Source: Streptomyces pyxinicus
Lineage (GTDB): Bacteria; Actinomycetota; Actinomycetes; Streptomycetales; Streptomycetaceae
Length of the DNA stretch: 64,000 bases
Direction of reading: 5' to 3'
Assembly: GCF_024753135.1 (NCBI RefSeq)
Contig: NZ_JANUGP010000010.1
Span: forward strand, 124,001 to 188,000
Shown piece by piece: positions 1 through 8,194 of the stretch. The notes under the pieces are model-generated. The model ran no database searches, was not told the origin of the DNA, and was given only the letters and a program-made list of their open reading frames with translations. The translations under genes and the position numbers were made by a program. Positions within the stretch are counted from its first letter, which is position 1. The number at the start of each line of letters is the position of its first letter.

Positions 1-205
1 GTGGGCGCGCGGGTCCGGCCAGAACGCGGCCGTGCCCCGGCCGTGGCAGCCGGGGCGCTCCAGCCGGGCCGTGCCGCCCTCGACGGTGCTGTCCATGAAG
101 AACTTGACCCCGCCGACCCGCCGGTGCCGCCCGGCCCGGTCCTGGAGCGTGACCAGTTCCCGCAGGCCGTCGGCATCGGCGCCCGGCATCCGCGCGGCCC
201 GGTCA
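1..205 (-). pseudogene. Amidohydrolase (YtcJ-like) fragment, 5' truncated
   Basis: On the minus strand this stretch encodes a run containing GGVKFFMDSTVEGGTARLE, typical of YtcJ-type metal-dependent amidohydrolases. The reading continues out of the window at base 1, so the 3' part is not visible. Upstream (higher coordinates) the similarity stops at about base 205, where a piece of a plus-strand TetR gene begins, and no start codon or metal-binding HxH segment is present. I read it as the remnant of a gene whose 5' part was deleted. Family is clear from the motif, substrate is unknown. Confidence 0.6.
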
Positions 206-224
206 CGCCCGCCACGCCGACGGC

Positions 225-757
225 GGCGACTTCAGCGTCCCGGAGGCAGCCAGACGGCTCGGCGCCCGGACCGGGTCCGTCTACCACCACGTGGACGGCC
301 GGGACGGCATCATGGAACTCCTCCGGGAGCGGGTGGCCGCCGCGATCGACCCCGGCACCCTCGGCCTCGGCCCCTGGGACACCCTTTGGAGACGTGGGCC
401 GCTCCTACCGCGCCGCCTTCGCCGCGCACCCCCGGGCCATCCCGCTGCTCATGGCCTCACCGGTGCGCGCGCCGAGCGTCCTCGGCCAGTACGAACGCGC
501 GGTGACCCTGCTGCGCTCGGCCGGCTTCCCGCGTGCCGGGATCATGCCGCTGATCACCGCGCTGGAGAACCTGGTGCTCGGCTCGGCCCTCGGCCTGGCC
601 GCCCCGGAGACCGACGGCGCGCCCATCCCGCACCGCGCCGACGCCCTCGCCGCGGTCGGTGACGGCCGCGCCGGCCGGGCCTTCGGGGTGGGCCCGGCCG
701 CTGTTCTGAACCGCGCCCGCGCCCTGCGGGAGGAGGTGCACGGCCCCGGCCCGCATG
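225..757 (+). pseudogene. TetR/AcrR regulator, truncated and frameshifted
   Basis: The DNA-binding part (VPEAARRLGARTGSVYHHV, about 234-290) and first ligand-domain helix are in frame 3 as far as about base 390. The rest (SYRAAFAAHPRAIPLLM to the end) continues in frame 1. An indel near 388-393 therefore breaks the gene. The N-terminal helix 1 and the start codon are missing because the similarity begins abruptly at about 225, next to the amidohydrolase remnant. The 3' end is also uncertain, since frame 1 has no stop until the downstream SDR; a TGA at 755-757 in another frame fits the usual length. Not expected to be functional. Confidence 0.65.
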
Positions 758-893
758 AACGGAGAGCGACGAAGGGGCGGTTTCCCAGTACCGCCAGTAA
801 CATGATCACCTTGTCTCCGGTTGTACCAGCCAGTTTGTACCAGCCAGTCAACTCGGCGCGGCATTCCGGCCGTGCCCAGCCCGGAGAAGACCC

Positions 894-1061
894 ATGTCCT
901 CTGTCACCGACGCGTTCGAGAACGCGCGCCTCACCTACGAGCAGCACATGCGGACCTGCCGCCAGTGCCACGCCGACGCCGTGCCCTGTCCCGTCGCCAA
1001 GCACCTGCTGCGCGTCTACAACAACGCCCGCCGCGACCAGCTGCGCGCCGCCGGCCAGTAA
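894..1061 (+). CDS. Small Cys-containing protein, unknown function
   Basis: A 55-residue ORF with ATG at 894, TAA at 1059-1061 and a purine-rich ribosome site (GGAGAAGA) just upstream. Codon third positions are almost all G or C, which supports real coding. The protein has CRQCHADAVPC in its middle, so Cys at about residues 23, 26 and 33 with a His, followed by a basic amphipathic tail. The spacing could hold a metal or form a redox pair, but I recognise no family. It is followed 91 bp later by an SDR gene on the same strand. Confidence 0.6.
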   Translation: MSSVTDAFENARLTYEQHMRTCRQCHADAVPCPVAKHLLRVYNNARRDQLRAAGQ

Positions 1062-1152
1062 ACGCGCAGGTCGGGCGCGCCGCACGCTTTTCGGCGGCCC
1101 CGATCAGGGAACCCGGTCGGCCCATCCGTCCCCGCACGACGCAGGAGGCGCC

Positions 1153-2043
1153 ATGACGGACCGGCACGGTGACCGGCCGAACCCGGTCACCCGGCACGAC
1201 CGCCCCGACTTCCCCGCCCAGGACCAGCCGCACCCGGGCTGGACCGGTCCGATGGACCCGCCGCCCGACCACGGCGAGGAGTCCTACCGCGGCTCCGGCC
1301 GGCTGGACGGCCTCAAGACCGTGATCACCGGCGGGGACTCCGGCATCGGACGGGCGGTGGCCCTCGCCTTCGCCCGCGAGGGCGCCGACGTGCTCTTCAC
1401 CCACCTCGACGAGGAGGCGGACGACGCCCGCGAGACTTCCCGCCTGGTGGAGGACGCCGGGCGGAAGGCGGTCGCGGTCTCCTGCGACATCCGCGAGGAG
1501 GCCAACTGCCGGGCCCTGATCGACCGCGCGGTCGCGGAGTTCGGCCGCGTCGACGTCCTGGTGAACAACGCCGCCTACCAGATGTCCCAGCCGGACGGCA
1601 TCGAGGCGATCAGCACCGAGCAGTTCGACCGGGTGCTGCGCACCAACCTGTACGGCATGTTCTGGCTGACCAAGTTCGCGCTGCCGCACATCCCTTCCGG
1701 CGGCTGCGTCATCAACTCCGCGTCCGTGCAGGCGTACAAGCCCAGTCCGCATCTGCTGGACTACGCGACGACCAAGGGCGCGATCGTCACCTTCACGCAG
1801 GGCCTCGCGCAGATGGTCGCCGAGCGCGGCATCCGGGTCAACGCGGTGGCGCCGGGCCCGGTGTGGACACCGCTGATCCCCGCGACGCTGCCGGACACGA
1901 CGGAGTTCGGCAAGCAGTCCCCGCTCGGCCGCCCGGCCCAGCCCGCCGAACTCGCCCCGGCCTACGTCTATTTGGCCTCGACCGAGGCGAGCTACATCAC
2001 CGCCGAGATCCTCAACGCGACCGGCGGCACCCCATTGCCCTGA
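1153..2043 (+). CDS. SDR-family oxidoreductase (YghA/YhdF-like)
   Basis: A 296-residue short-chain dehydrogenase. After a hydrophilic N-terminal arm of about 50 residues rich in Pro and Asp (typical of the YghA/general-stress SDR subgroup) comes the NAD(P) motif TGGDSGIGRAVA near residue 57, NNAAYQ near 137, and the catalytic YATTK with an upstream Ser (INSASVQAY). The ATG at 1153 is preceded by GCAGGAGGCGCC. The longer open frame reaching back to base 1 is an accident of GC bias. Substrate is unknown; related enzymes are linked to osmotic or general stress. Confidence 0.88.
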   Translation: MTDRHGDRPNPVTRHDRPDFPAQDQPHPGWTGPMDPPPDHGEESYRGSGRLDGLKTVITGGDSGIGRAVALAFAREGADVLFTHLDEEADDARETSRLVEDAGRKAVAVSCDIREEANCRALIDRAVAEFGRVDVLVNNAAYQMSQPDGIEAISTEQFDRVLRTNLYGMFWLTKFALPHIPSGGCVINSASVQAYKPSPHLLDYATTKGAIVTFTQGLAQMVAERGIRVNAVAPGPVWTPLIPATLPDTTEFGKQSPLGRPAQPAELAPAYVYLASTEASYITAEILNATGGTPLP

Positions 2044-2050
2044 ATCACGG

Positions 2051-3061
2051 TCAGAACGGCGGCTCGTTGAGCAGTTCGAGCAGCCACCCGGCACCCTCGG
2101 CCGCGCCGGGGACCGTTCTGGCGGCCGGGCCGCCGGCGTCCGGGAACATCCGCCCCCACGAGCCGGCGCGGCCCAGGGCGCTCAGCCGCCAGGCCGGCCG
2201 CGCCGCGTGGCGCAGCTCCGCACGGGTGCGGCCGGTGCCGGTCCACGGCTCCAGGTAGGCGTCCAGCAGCCGGGGCAGGACCCCGGGCCCGTACCGGTCG
2301 CGGGCCCGCTCGGCGGGGACACGGAAGCTGCAGAACGGGTGCGAGACGGTGGCGTCGCCCCAGTCGAAGAAGGTGAAGCGGCCCGGCGCCGGCCGGAAGA
2401 GCTGGCCGTCGTGCAGGTCGGCGTGATCCAGGGTGTCCGCGACGCCGGCCGCGGCGAGCTCGGCCGCCCACTCGCCGACCTGTGGCCGGAGACCGGCCAG
2501 CCGGGCGCGCTCCTCGGGGCTCAGCGCACTGTTCCGGGCGAGCAGTTCCCCGAACACCTCGGGCAGGTCACGGGTCCGGGCCGGGGGAACGCCCAGCCGC
2601 TCGACGTCCCGGGCACGGGGAACGAGCGCGCGCTGCACGTCCGCGTACTGGCCGAGCAGCGCCTCCCAGTCCGCCGGCGGCACCTCCTCCCGGGCCAGCA
2701 CATCACGGAAGAGAGGGCCCCCGTCCGGCAGCAGCACCCAGTCCCGCCCGGCGTCCACCGCCAGCGGCTCCAGCACCCGGCCCGGCACCCAGCGGGCCAG
2801 CGCGACGGTCAGCGGGCCCTCGAAGGCGCTGCCCGGCGGATTCGCCTTGAACCACACCGCCGTCCGCTCCGCCACGGGCACCCGCACCAGCACCGACCAC
2901 GGCCGCAGCCGTACCCCCGGCGCACCCTGCGGACGCAGCCCGTGCGCCGCCAGCCGCTCCGCCACCCAGTCGAGAGCGGCGGCCCGCCACGACTCCCGCT
3001 CCCACGGCGTCACCGCGTCCGGGAACCGGCCCCGGTCCACTGTCATCGTCTGTTCCCGCAT
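2051..3061 (-). CDS. Aminoglycoside phosphotransferase (APH)-family protein
   Basis: A 336-residue APH-fold kinase-like protein. The catalytic loop LDHADLHDGQ (Brenner type, HxDxH) and the metal-binding FFDWGD are clear near residues 220-245. Family members phosphorylate antibiotics or small metabolites such as choline or homoserine, and the sequence does not show which. ATG at 3061 is used; a second ATG at 3046 is equally possible. It ends 7 bp from the convergent SDR gene. Resistance cannot be claimed from the sequence. Confidence 0.8.
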   Translation of the reverse strand: MREQTMTVDRGRFPDAVTPWERESWRAAALDWVAERLAAHGLRPQGAPGVRLRPWSVLVRVPVAERTAVWFKANPPGSAFEGPLTVALARWVPGRVLEPLAVDAGRDWVLLPDGGPLFRDVLAREEVPPADWEALLGQYADVQRALVPRARDVERLGVPPARTRDLPEVFGELLARNSALSPEERARLAGLRPQVGEWAAELAAAGVADTLDHADLHDGQLFRPAPGRFTFFDWGDATVSHPFCSFRVPAERARDRYGPGVLPRLLDAYLEPWTGTGRTRAELRHAARPAWRLSALGRAGSWGRMFPDAGGPAARTVPGAAEGAGWLLELLNEPPF

Positions 3062-3141
3062 CGGCCCATCCCAGCATCGCCGCAGCTCAGCGGCCACCTG
3101 TTTTCCGGGCCGCGACGCGGGCAGCCTGGCTGCGGCTGCGC

Positions 3142-3915
3142 TCAGCGCACCGGGAAGCCGAAGGAGTAGCCCTGCTGCTTCAGCCACGGCAGCAGCACCC
3201 GCAGCGCGGCCACGGTCTGGGAGCGGTCGCCGCCCGCGTCGTGGAAGAGGATCGTCGGGCCGTTCCGCAGCTCGTTCTCGACCGTGTTGACGATGGCGTC
3301 GGTGCCGGGCCGCTCGAAGTCCTTGGAGTCGACGTTCCAGCCCAGGGGCCGCATCCCGTGCGAGGCGGCCAGATGCCGGCTGTACGGGGTGAACGCCCCG
3401 CCCGGCGCCCGGTAGTACATCGGGCGCACCCCGCCGGAGGCCCGGGTGATCTGCCGCTCGGCGTCGTTGATCTGCCGCGCCTGGTACGCCTCGGACTTGT
3501 GGTCCATGCCGGTGTCGTGCGACACCGTGTGGTCGCACAGCCGGTGCCCGGCGGCCACCACCCGCTTGACCAGGTCGGGGTGGGCCGCGGCCTGCGGGCC
3601 GACCATGCAGAACGTCGCCTTCACGCCGTTCTCGCGCAGCAGTTGGAGCACCTGCGGGGTCCACGTCGGGTCCGGGCCGTCGTCGATGGTGATGTTCACG
3701 GCGTGCGCGCCCCCGTCGGAGGCGTGCGCGATGGACTCGGCCACCGGCCGGGCCGTGGGCGCGGCGGTCCGCGCGGAGGCGCCCGGCCGGCCCGGTTCGC
3801 CGCCCGGCTGTCCGGCCTGCGCGGTCCACACCGAGGCGGCCGCCGCCACCGCCGTGACCCCCAGCGCCGCCGCGGCCACCCGGCCGTACCATCCCCGCCC
3901 GCCATGCCGCGCCAT
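3142..3915 (-). CDS. Secreted polysaccharide deacetylase (NodB domain)
   Basis: A 257-residue carbohydrate esterase family 4 protein. The N-terminus has basic residues followed by a hydrophobic stretch (about 12-35), a signal peptide or membrane anchor, then a Thr/Ala/Pro linker. The NodB core shows ITIDDGPDPTW (catalytic base and metal Asp), DHTVSHDTGM (metal His pair), YYRAPGG and a late LFHDAG. It should deacetylate cell-wall or environmental GlcNAc polymers outside the membrane. ATG at 3915. No nearby partner genes suggest a specific substrate. Confidence 0.85.
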   Translation of the reverse strand: MARHGGRGWYGRVAAAALGVTAVAAAASVWTAQAGQPGGEPGRPGASARTAAPTARPVAESIAHASDGGAHAVNITIDDGPDPTWTPQVLQLLRENGVKATFCMVGPQAAAHPDLVKRVVAAGHRLCDHTVSHDTGMDHKSEAYQARQINDAERQITRASGGVRPMYYRAPGGAFTPYSRHLAASHGMRPLGWNVDSKDFERPGTDAIVNTVENELRNGPTILFHDAGGDRSQTVAALRVLLPWLKQQGYSFGFPVR

Positions 3916-4158
3916 GTCCGCCCCGCCCCTGTCGTGTTGTCCGCCTTGTGCACCTGACCAGACGGGCGGGCCGGGGCCCGGGCTCCGTCTGTTACCGATC
4001 ACGGACAATTCCGCGGCGGTTCCGCGACGAAGGTGCCCGGCTCCGGCCGGAGAGCGCAGGCCGTGACCCCTTCCGGGGGTGATCGGAGCGCCGGTGCGAG
4101 CGTGCCGGTCCGGATCCCGGCACGTATCCGACCCGGACCGAGGACAGGGGTGATCCGG

Positions 4159-4678
4159 ATGACGCCGCCAACGGGGCCGCCGTACGGCACGACGCCCGAG
4201 CCGCCCCGGCCCGAGGCCCTCACCCGGATCATGCTCAGGCCGCCGGCCGGCAGTCTCCCGCCCGGCTTCTTCGCCTCCAGCACGGGCAGCTTCCTGCTGA
4301 GCGCCGCGCAACCGCACGGGGTGCCCCTGGCGCAGACCCGGCCGCTGATGCTGCCGCTCCTGGTGTTCGTGGTGCCGCTGCGACTGCTCGCTGGCGTCTT
4401 CGCGTTCCTGGCCCGCGACGGCGCCGCCCGGGCCGCCGGGTGCGCTGGCCCCCGCCTCGGCGGTGTTCCTGCTGAGCGTCGCCCCGCTGATGGTGGTGCT
4501 GTTCGTCGCCGCGCTCCCCGGAAAGCCCCTGTTCGGGGTGCTGCTCCTGATCGGCGCCTGCCGCTTCGCGCTGACCGCGGTGTACGGCGCCGGGGGCCCG
4601 GCCGTCCTCCAACCCGCGGCGGGCCGGACCGGCGTGACACTGGCCGAGCGGGAGGCCGGGGTGCGACGCCAATTGTGA
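4159..4678 (+). pseudogene. Multi-spanning membrane protein, decayed
   Basis: Two pieces in different frames form one membrane protein. Frame 1 from ATG 4159 carries AQTRPLMLPLLVFVVPLRLL to about 4440. Another frame then carries VFLLSVAPLMVVLFVAAL and RFALTAVYGAGGPA, ending EREAGVRRQL with TGA at 4676-4678. The total is much shorter than an intact six-helix protein, so internal segments are missing as well as a frame change. The C-terminal part reads as an ORF of 71 codons but is unlikely to work alone. Related Streptomyces membrane proteins exist, but I do not assign a transport substrate. Confidence 0.55.
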
Positions 4679-4706
4679 GCCGGGGCATGGGCCTTAGGGT
4701 GCCCGG

Positions 4707-5666
4707 ATGCCTCTGTATCCGGAGATCGAACCGTACGCGTCCGGCCTGCTCGATGTGGGTGACGGCAACCGTGTGCACTGGGAGACCTGCGGCAACCCGC
4801 ACGGCAAGCCCGCCCTGGTGCTGCACGGCGGCCCCGGCTCTGGCTGCACTTCTCACCCCCGGCGCCTCTTCGACCCGGCCGCCTACCGGATCGTCCTGCT
4901 CGACCAGCGCGGCAGCGGACGCTCCACCCCGCACGCGAGCCGCCACGACACCGACATGAGCGTCAACACGACCGGCCACCTGCTGGCCGACCTGGAACTG
5001 CTGCGCCGGCACCTGGACATCGAACGCTGGCTGGTGTGGGGCGTGTCCTGGGGCTCGGTGCTCGCGCTGCGCTATGCCCAGACGCACCCGGCGGCGGTGT
5101 CCGAACTGGTCCTGACCGGGGTGGCGACCGGCTCGGACGCCGAGGTCGCCCTGCTCACCCGGGGAGTGGGGCGGCTCTTCCCGGAGGCCTTCCGCCGCTT
5201 CGTGTCCGAACTGCCGCCCGGTGAGCGGGACGGGAACCTCGCCGCCGCCTACCACCGGCTGCTCGAATCCCCCGACCCCGGTGTCCGGGCACGGGCCGCG
5301 CGGGCCTGGACGGACTGGGAGACCGCGATCGTCCCGGCGCCGCCGCGCTCCGTCCCGCGCTACGAGGACCCCGGCTTCCGCCTCGGCTTCGCCCGCACGG
5401 TCACCCACTACTGGGCCAACGGCCACTTCCTGGGCCCCGAGGACGGCCAGGGCGTGGTCCTCCGCGACGCCCGCCTCCTCGACGGTGTCCCCGGCACCCT
5501 CGTCCAGGGCACCCTCGACCTCGGCAACCTCCTCGGCACCGCCTGGCGGCTCCATCACGCCTGGCCCGGCAGCGAGTTGGTCCTCGTCGACGAGGCCGGT
5601 CACGACAGCGGCGCCCCGGGCATCGCGGAGGCGTTGGTGGCGGCCACCGACACGTACGCGACCTAG
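4707..5666 (+). CDS. pip: Prolyl aminopeptidase (proline iminopeptidase)
   Basis: A 319-residue alpha/beta hydrolase of peptidase family S33. It shows the oxyanion motif VLHGGPGSGC (about 37-46), DQRGSGRSTPHA, the nucleophile elbow GVSWGS (Ser about 114) and a C-terminal VDEAGHD His. The usual GRYD around the catalytic Asp is replaced by VQGTLDLGNLL, so the Asp call is by position. The enzyme removes N-terminal Pro from peptides in the cytoplasm. ATG at 4707, cut off from neighbours by short gaps. Confidence 0.88.
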   Translation: MPLYPEIEPYASGLLDVGDGNRVHWETCGNPHGKPALVLHGGPGSGCTSHPRRLFDPAAYRIVLLDQRGSGRSTPHASRHDTDMSVNTTGHLLADLELLRRHLDIERWLVWGVSWGSVLALRYAQTHPAAVSELVLTGVATGSDAEVALLTRGVGRLFPEAFRRFVSELPPGERDGNLAAAYHRLLESPDPGVRARAARAWTDWETAIVPAPPRSVPRYEDPGFRLGFARTVTHYWANGHFLGPEDGQGVVLRDARLLDGVPGTLVQGTLDLGNLLGTAWRLHHAWPGSELVLVDEAGHDSGAPGIAEALVAATDTYAT

Positions 5667-5845
5667 CCGGCGAACGGTTCCTCCAGCGCGCGGGTCTCCT
5701 CGCCCTGGGCGCGGTCTTCGTCGTCGCGGATGTGCGGGGGGCCGTAGGGGCCGGAGGGCAGGTACGGGGAGTTCGCCCCGCCGATGTGCCAGGGGTCGGC
5801 GTTCTCGTCGCCCGGAGCCCAGGCGGACCCGGCCGGTGGCGTGGC
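5663..5845 (-). pseudogene. Start-less coding tail of about 60 codons
   Basis: On the minus strand, a frame shifted by one from the XRE gene reads GSAWAPGDENADPWHIGGAN and then GPYGPPHIRDDEDRAQGEE before a TAG at 5663-5665. Its third codon positions are over 90% G or C, as in a true gene. However, the frame is open back to 6001 without any ATG, GTG or TTG. The coding signal begins right after the XRE stop at 5847. It is either the cut 3' end of a lost gene or a frameshifted extension of the XRE protein. The TAG overlaps the end of pip on the other strand. Confidence 0.4.
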
Positions 5846-5846
5846 G

Positions 5847-7094
5847 CTAGCGGGCGGCGTCCGAGGTGCGGACGTCGGCCAGGGTGGTGGCCAGGGACTG
5901 CCAGACGTGGGCGGCCAGGTCGAGGTTGCGGGCGTCCGTGGCCTGTCGGGCGAGGCGGCGCAGGGAAGCGACGCCCTGGTCGACCCGGCCGTCCAGGATC
6001 TTCAGCCGGCCCTCCAGGACGGCCAGCCGCACCCGGTCCCCGTAGGGCAGCCGCAGTTCCGCGTCCGACGAGAGTGCGCCGGACAGCGCGCGGGCCTCGT
6101 CCCATCGGCCCTGGTGGAAGGCGAGATGGGCCCGCAGGGCCCGGATCTCCTGCAACTGCGGTGGTGTCCCGATGAGTTCGAGGACCACGTCGGCCTCGCC
6201 GAGCCACCGTTCGGCCGCCGCCACGCGCGGCGGTGACATGCGCAGCGCCGCGGCCGTCGCCGCCGTACGCAGCCGGGTCCACAGGGACAGGTCGTCGCTG
6301 CCCTGGAACAGGGCGAGCGCGCCCTCCAGCCGGGCCTGGGCGGTGTCGTGGTCGCCCTGGCGGTCGGCGACCACCGAGGCGGTCCACAACGCCTCGGCCG
6401 CGAGCGGGGGAGCGGCCGTGGGCAGCAACTCCCGTTCGATCTCGCGGACATGCCGCTCGGCCACGTCCAGCCGGCCCAGCTCGGTCTCGACGCCGACGAG
6501 GACCGTCTGCGCGGCCAGGGTGTCGGCCACCGGCAGCCGCTCGGCGCGGGCGACGCCGAGCGCGGTGACGGCGGCCGGCTCCGCCGCCCGCAGGTCGCCG
6601 AGCGCGCACAGGCAGCGCGCGTACCGCACGTACGCCCGCACTCTCAGCTCCGGTGCCGCTATCAGCTCGCTCAGCTGTATCAGCTCCCGCAGATGGCCGC
6701 GCTCCTGCTCGTAGTCCCCGTGGCCCTCGCTGATCCGGCCGAGCAGCCACAGCGCCTGCCAGCGGCCGGTGGGGTCGTCGCGCTCGTCCCGCTCGTCGTC
6801 CCGCACCGCCTGGAGCAGGGCCGCGGCGCTGTCCGTGCCCGGCGGTGCCGAGGCCGCGGCGGCTAGCACGTGGCTCAGACAGCCCCCCGCCCGAAGCTCG
6901 GTCAACGCCGAGGCTTCCACGCCGAGTTGCTGTGCCAGGTAGCTGATCGCGCGCCCGGTGGGCCGGCGTTCGCCCGACTCCAGGCGGGAGAGGTACCCGG
7001 TGGACATGCCCTCACCGACCACCGCCGCCTGGCTCAGGCCCCGCTCCAGCCTGAGCTTCCTCAGCTGCCGGCCGAAGTGCGGCTGCTCAAGCAT
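5847..7094 (-). CDS. XRE-family HTH regulator with TPR-like repeats
   Basis: A 415-residue protein starting at ATG 7094 (MLEQPHFGRQLRKLRLERGL), preceded by AGAGGG. Residues 8-60 form a Cro/C1-type helix-turn-helix (LSQAAVVGEG, STGYLSRLESGERRPT). The rest is alpha-helical and repetitive (YVRYARCLCALGDLRAAEPA, GDHDTAQARLEGAL, GRWDEARALSGAL), as in TPR-containing regulators that sense peptides or small molecules. The longer frame back to 7601 lacks protein-like sequence. It is divergent from the PAS-LuxR gene across a 427-bp region, so it may control itself and that gene. Ligand unknown. Confidence 0.8.
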   Translation of the reverse strand: MLEQPHFGRQLRKLRLERGLSQAAVVGEGMSTGYLSRLESGERRPTGRAISYLAQQLGVEASALTELRAGGCLSHVLAAAASAPPGTDSAAALLQAVRDDERDERDDPTGRWQALWLLGRISEGHGDYEQERGHLRELIQLSELIAAPELRVRAYVRYARCLCALGDLRAAEPAAVTALGVARAERLPVADTLAAQTVLVGVETELGRLDVAERHVREIERELLPTAAPPLAAEALWTASVVADRQGDHDTAQARLEGALALFQGSDDLSLWTRLRTAATAAALRMSPPRVAAAERWLGEADVVLELIGTPPQLQEIRALRAHLAFHQGRWDEARALSGALSSDAELRLPYGDRVRLAVLEGRLKILDGRVDQGVASLRRLARQATDARNLDLAAHVWQSLATTLADVRTSDAAR

Positions 7095-7185
7095 TTCGCC
7101 CTCTGATCCCCTGAGGTCCTTTTGAGTCTTTCGCGTGTCCTGTCTTCCCGAGGTGGCGTCCGGAAGTTGGCCATACTTTAGGGAG

Positions 7186-7203
7186 ACTTGGCAAGTTGGG
7201 CAA
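7186..7203. promoter_or_regulatory. TTGGCAA-type palindrome and repeat (possible operator)
   Basis: ACTTGGCAAGT (7186-7196) is an 11-bp palindrome with one central base. TTGGGCAA follows at 7196-7203 and another TTGGCAA lies at 7321-7327. This is the AT-richer part of the 427-bp region between the divergent XRE and PAS-LuxR genes, 92 bp upstream of the XRE start. It could be an XRE operator; this is inference from symmetry and position. Confidence 0.35.
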
Positions 7204-7215
7204 CACGGTTGTGTA

Positions 7216-7231
7216 CAAGAGATTTCCCCTG
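7216..7231 (+). promoter_or_regulatory. Candidate PAS-LuxR (PimM/FscRI) box
   Basis: CAAGAGATTTCCCCTG agrees at 13 of 16 positions with CTVGGGAWWTCCCBAG, the consensus known for PimM-family PAS-LuxR regulators. It lies between the XRE gene and the PAS-LuxR gene, 291 bp upstream of the latter, so it could serve autoregulation or control of the XRE gene. A single degenerate match in 427 bp can occur by chance. Confidence 0.35.
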
Positions 7232-7343
7232 TCATTTGCCGTGGTTTCCCTCCGCGTCGACTTTCGGAACGGTCCGGCGGCGCTTCCCGGATGGCCGAAA
7301 ATCTGCGCTGGCCGAAAGAGTTGGCAATGCGCGCGCCCGGGTA

Positions 7344-7357
7344 GGCAAATCCTTGCC
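7344..7357. promoter_or_regulatory. Inverted repeat upstream of PAS-LuxR gene
   Basis: GGCAA-ATCC-TTGCC is a perfect 5-4-5 inverted repeat, 165 bp upstream of the PAS-LuxR start and related in sequence to the TTGGCAA repeats at 7188 and 7321. No other structure stands out between 7358 and 7521 apart from the ribosome site GGAAAGACGG. Confidence 0.3.
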
Positions 7358-7521
7358 AGCCGGGTTGTGCGGCTCTAGCCTCCGAAGTGCCGACCCGATG
7401 CGATATCACTTCCCGTCCGACGGAGGCCGCGGGGACGTGGAGGCCTGACAACGTTGCCCCATGGTCTCTGTCGGAAACGGCGCGGTGCGTCGCAGACCCC
7501 ACGCACAAAGGGAAAGACGGT

Positions 7522-8172
7522 ATGTCCGTGGTGACCACAAGCATCACCGCCTCAGCCACCGCCGGTGTCACGGCGGGCGTCGGCGCGAACCGCCGCCGCA
7601 CCTACACGGCCCACGCGTGTCCGAAGGACATGACCATCGCGGCGGCGGAAGCCGATTTCGCGGCACAGTTCGGCGTGAGTCCCCGCGAGATCTGCGGGCG
7701 CGCCCTGGGCGACCTGTTCCGGGCGGGCGCGCCCGCACGGCTGCCTCATCGGTTCACCGACCTTTCCGAGGGCCGCACGGACTGGTTCACGGAACGGGTG
7801 GCCGGCCGGCACATCGGCGGCCGTGTCTTCGCCGCGGACCTGACGGCCATAGCGGTCACCGGCCCGGCCGGGCCGGCCGGACTGGTCCTGCTGCTGCGCC
7901 CCCTGCGGGAGGCGGACCTGCCGCACCCGCGCGCACTGACGCTGAGCGAACTCGACGCGCGCGTGCTGGAGGGGGTGGCGGGCGGTGCGTCGACGGTGCA
8001 GCTGGCCGGCCGTCTGTATCTGAGCCGTCAGGGCGTCGAGTACCGCGTGGGCCTGCTGCTGCGCCGCTTCGACGCACCCAACCGGCCCGCCCTGGTGGCC
8101 CGCGCCCACGCGCTCGGCCTGTTCGCGCCCGGCCAGTGGCCCCCGCAGGTGCTGCCGGACCTCGTCGAGTAG
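7522..8172 (+). CDS. PAS-LuxR regulator (PimM/FscRI family)
   Basis: A 216-residue protein with an N-terminal PAS domain (about 28-130, with AEADFAAQFGVSPREICGRA) and a C-terminal LuxR-type HTH (about 140-205: LSELDARVLEGVAGG, STVQLAGRLYLSRQGVEYRV, LLRRFDAPNRPALVARAHAL). This layout and the wording of the HTH match PimM and FscRI, activators of polyene macrolide clusters. In S. albus, FscRI from the candicidin cluster also activates antB and antC. Here a family member sits beside antA, convergent with it. Regulation of antBA and antCDE is the obvious inference. ATG 7522 follows GGGAAAGACGGT. Confidence 0.85.
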   Translation: MSVVTTSITASATAGVTAGVGANRRRTYTAHACPKDMTIAAAEADFAAQFGVSPREICGRALGDLFRAGAPARLPHRFTDLSEGRTDWFTERVAGRHIGGRVFAADLTAIAVTGPAGPAGLVLLLRPLREADLPHPRALTLSELDARVLEGVAGGASTVQLAGRLYLSRQGVEYRVGLLLRRFDAPNRPALVARAHALGLFAPGQWPPQVLPDLVE

Positions 8173-8194
8173 CGCGGCCGGCGGGCGCGGCGGC

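Noticed and set aside
1..2043. Single 680-codon protein from base 1 to the end of the SDR
   Set aside because: It joins the TetR remnant, noise and the SDR. The SDR has its own start and ribosome site at 1153.
2051..3061. Antibiotic resistance kinase for the cluster product
   Set aside because: Antimycin acts on mitochondrial-type complex III and no phosphorylation-based resistance is known. The gene is 5 kb outside the cluster, and the family is broad.
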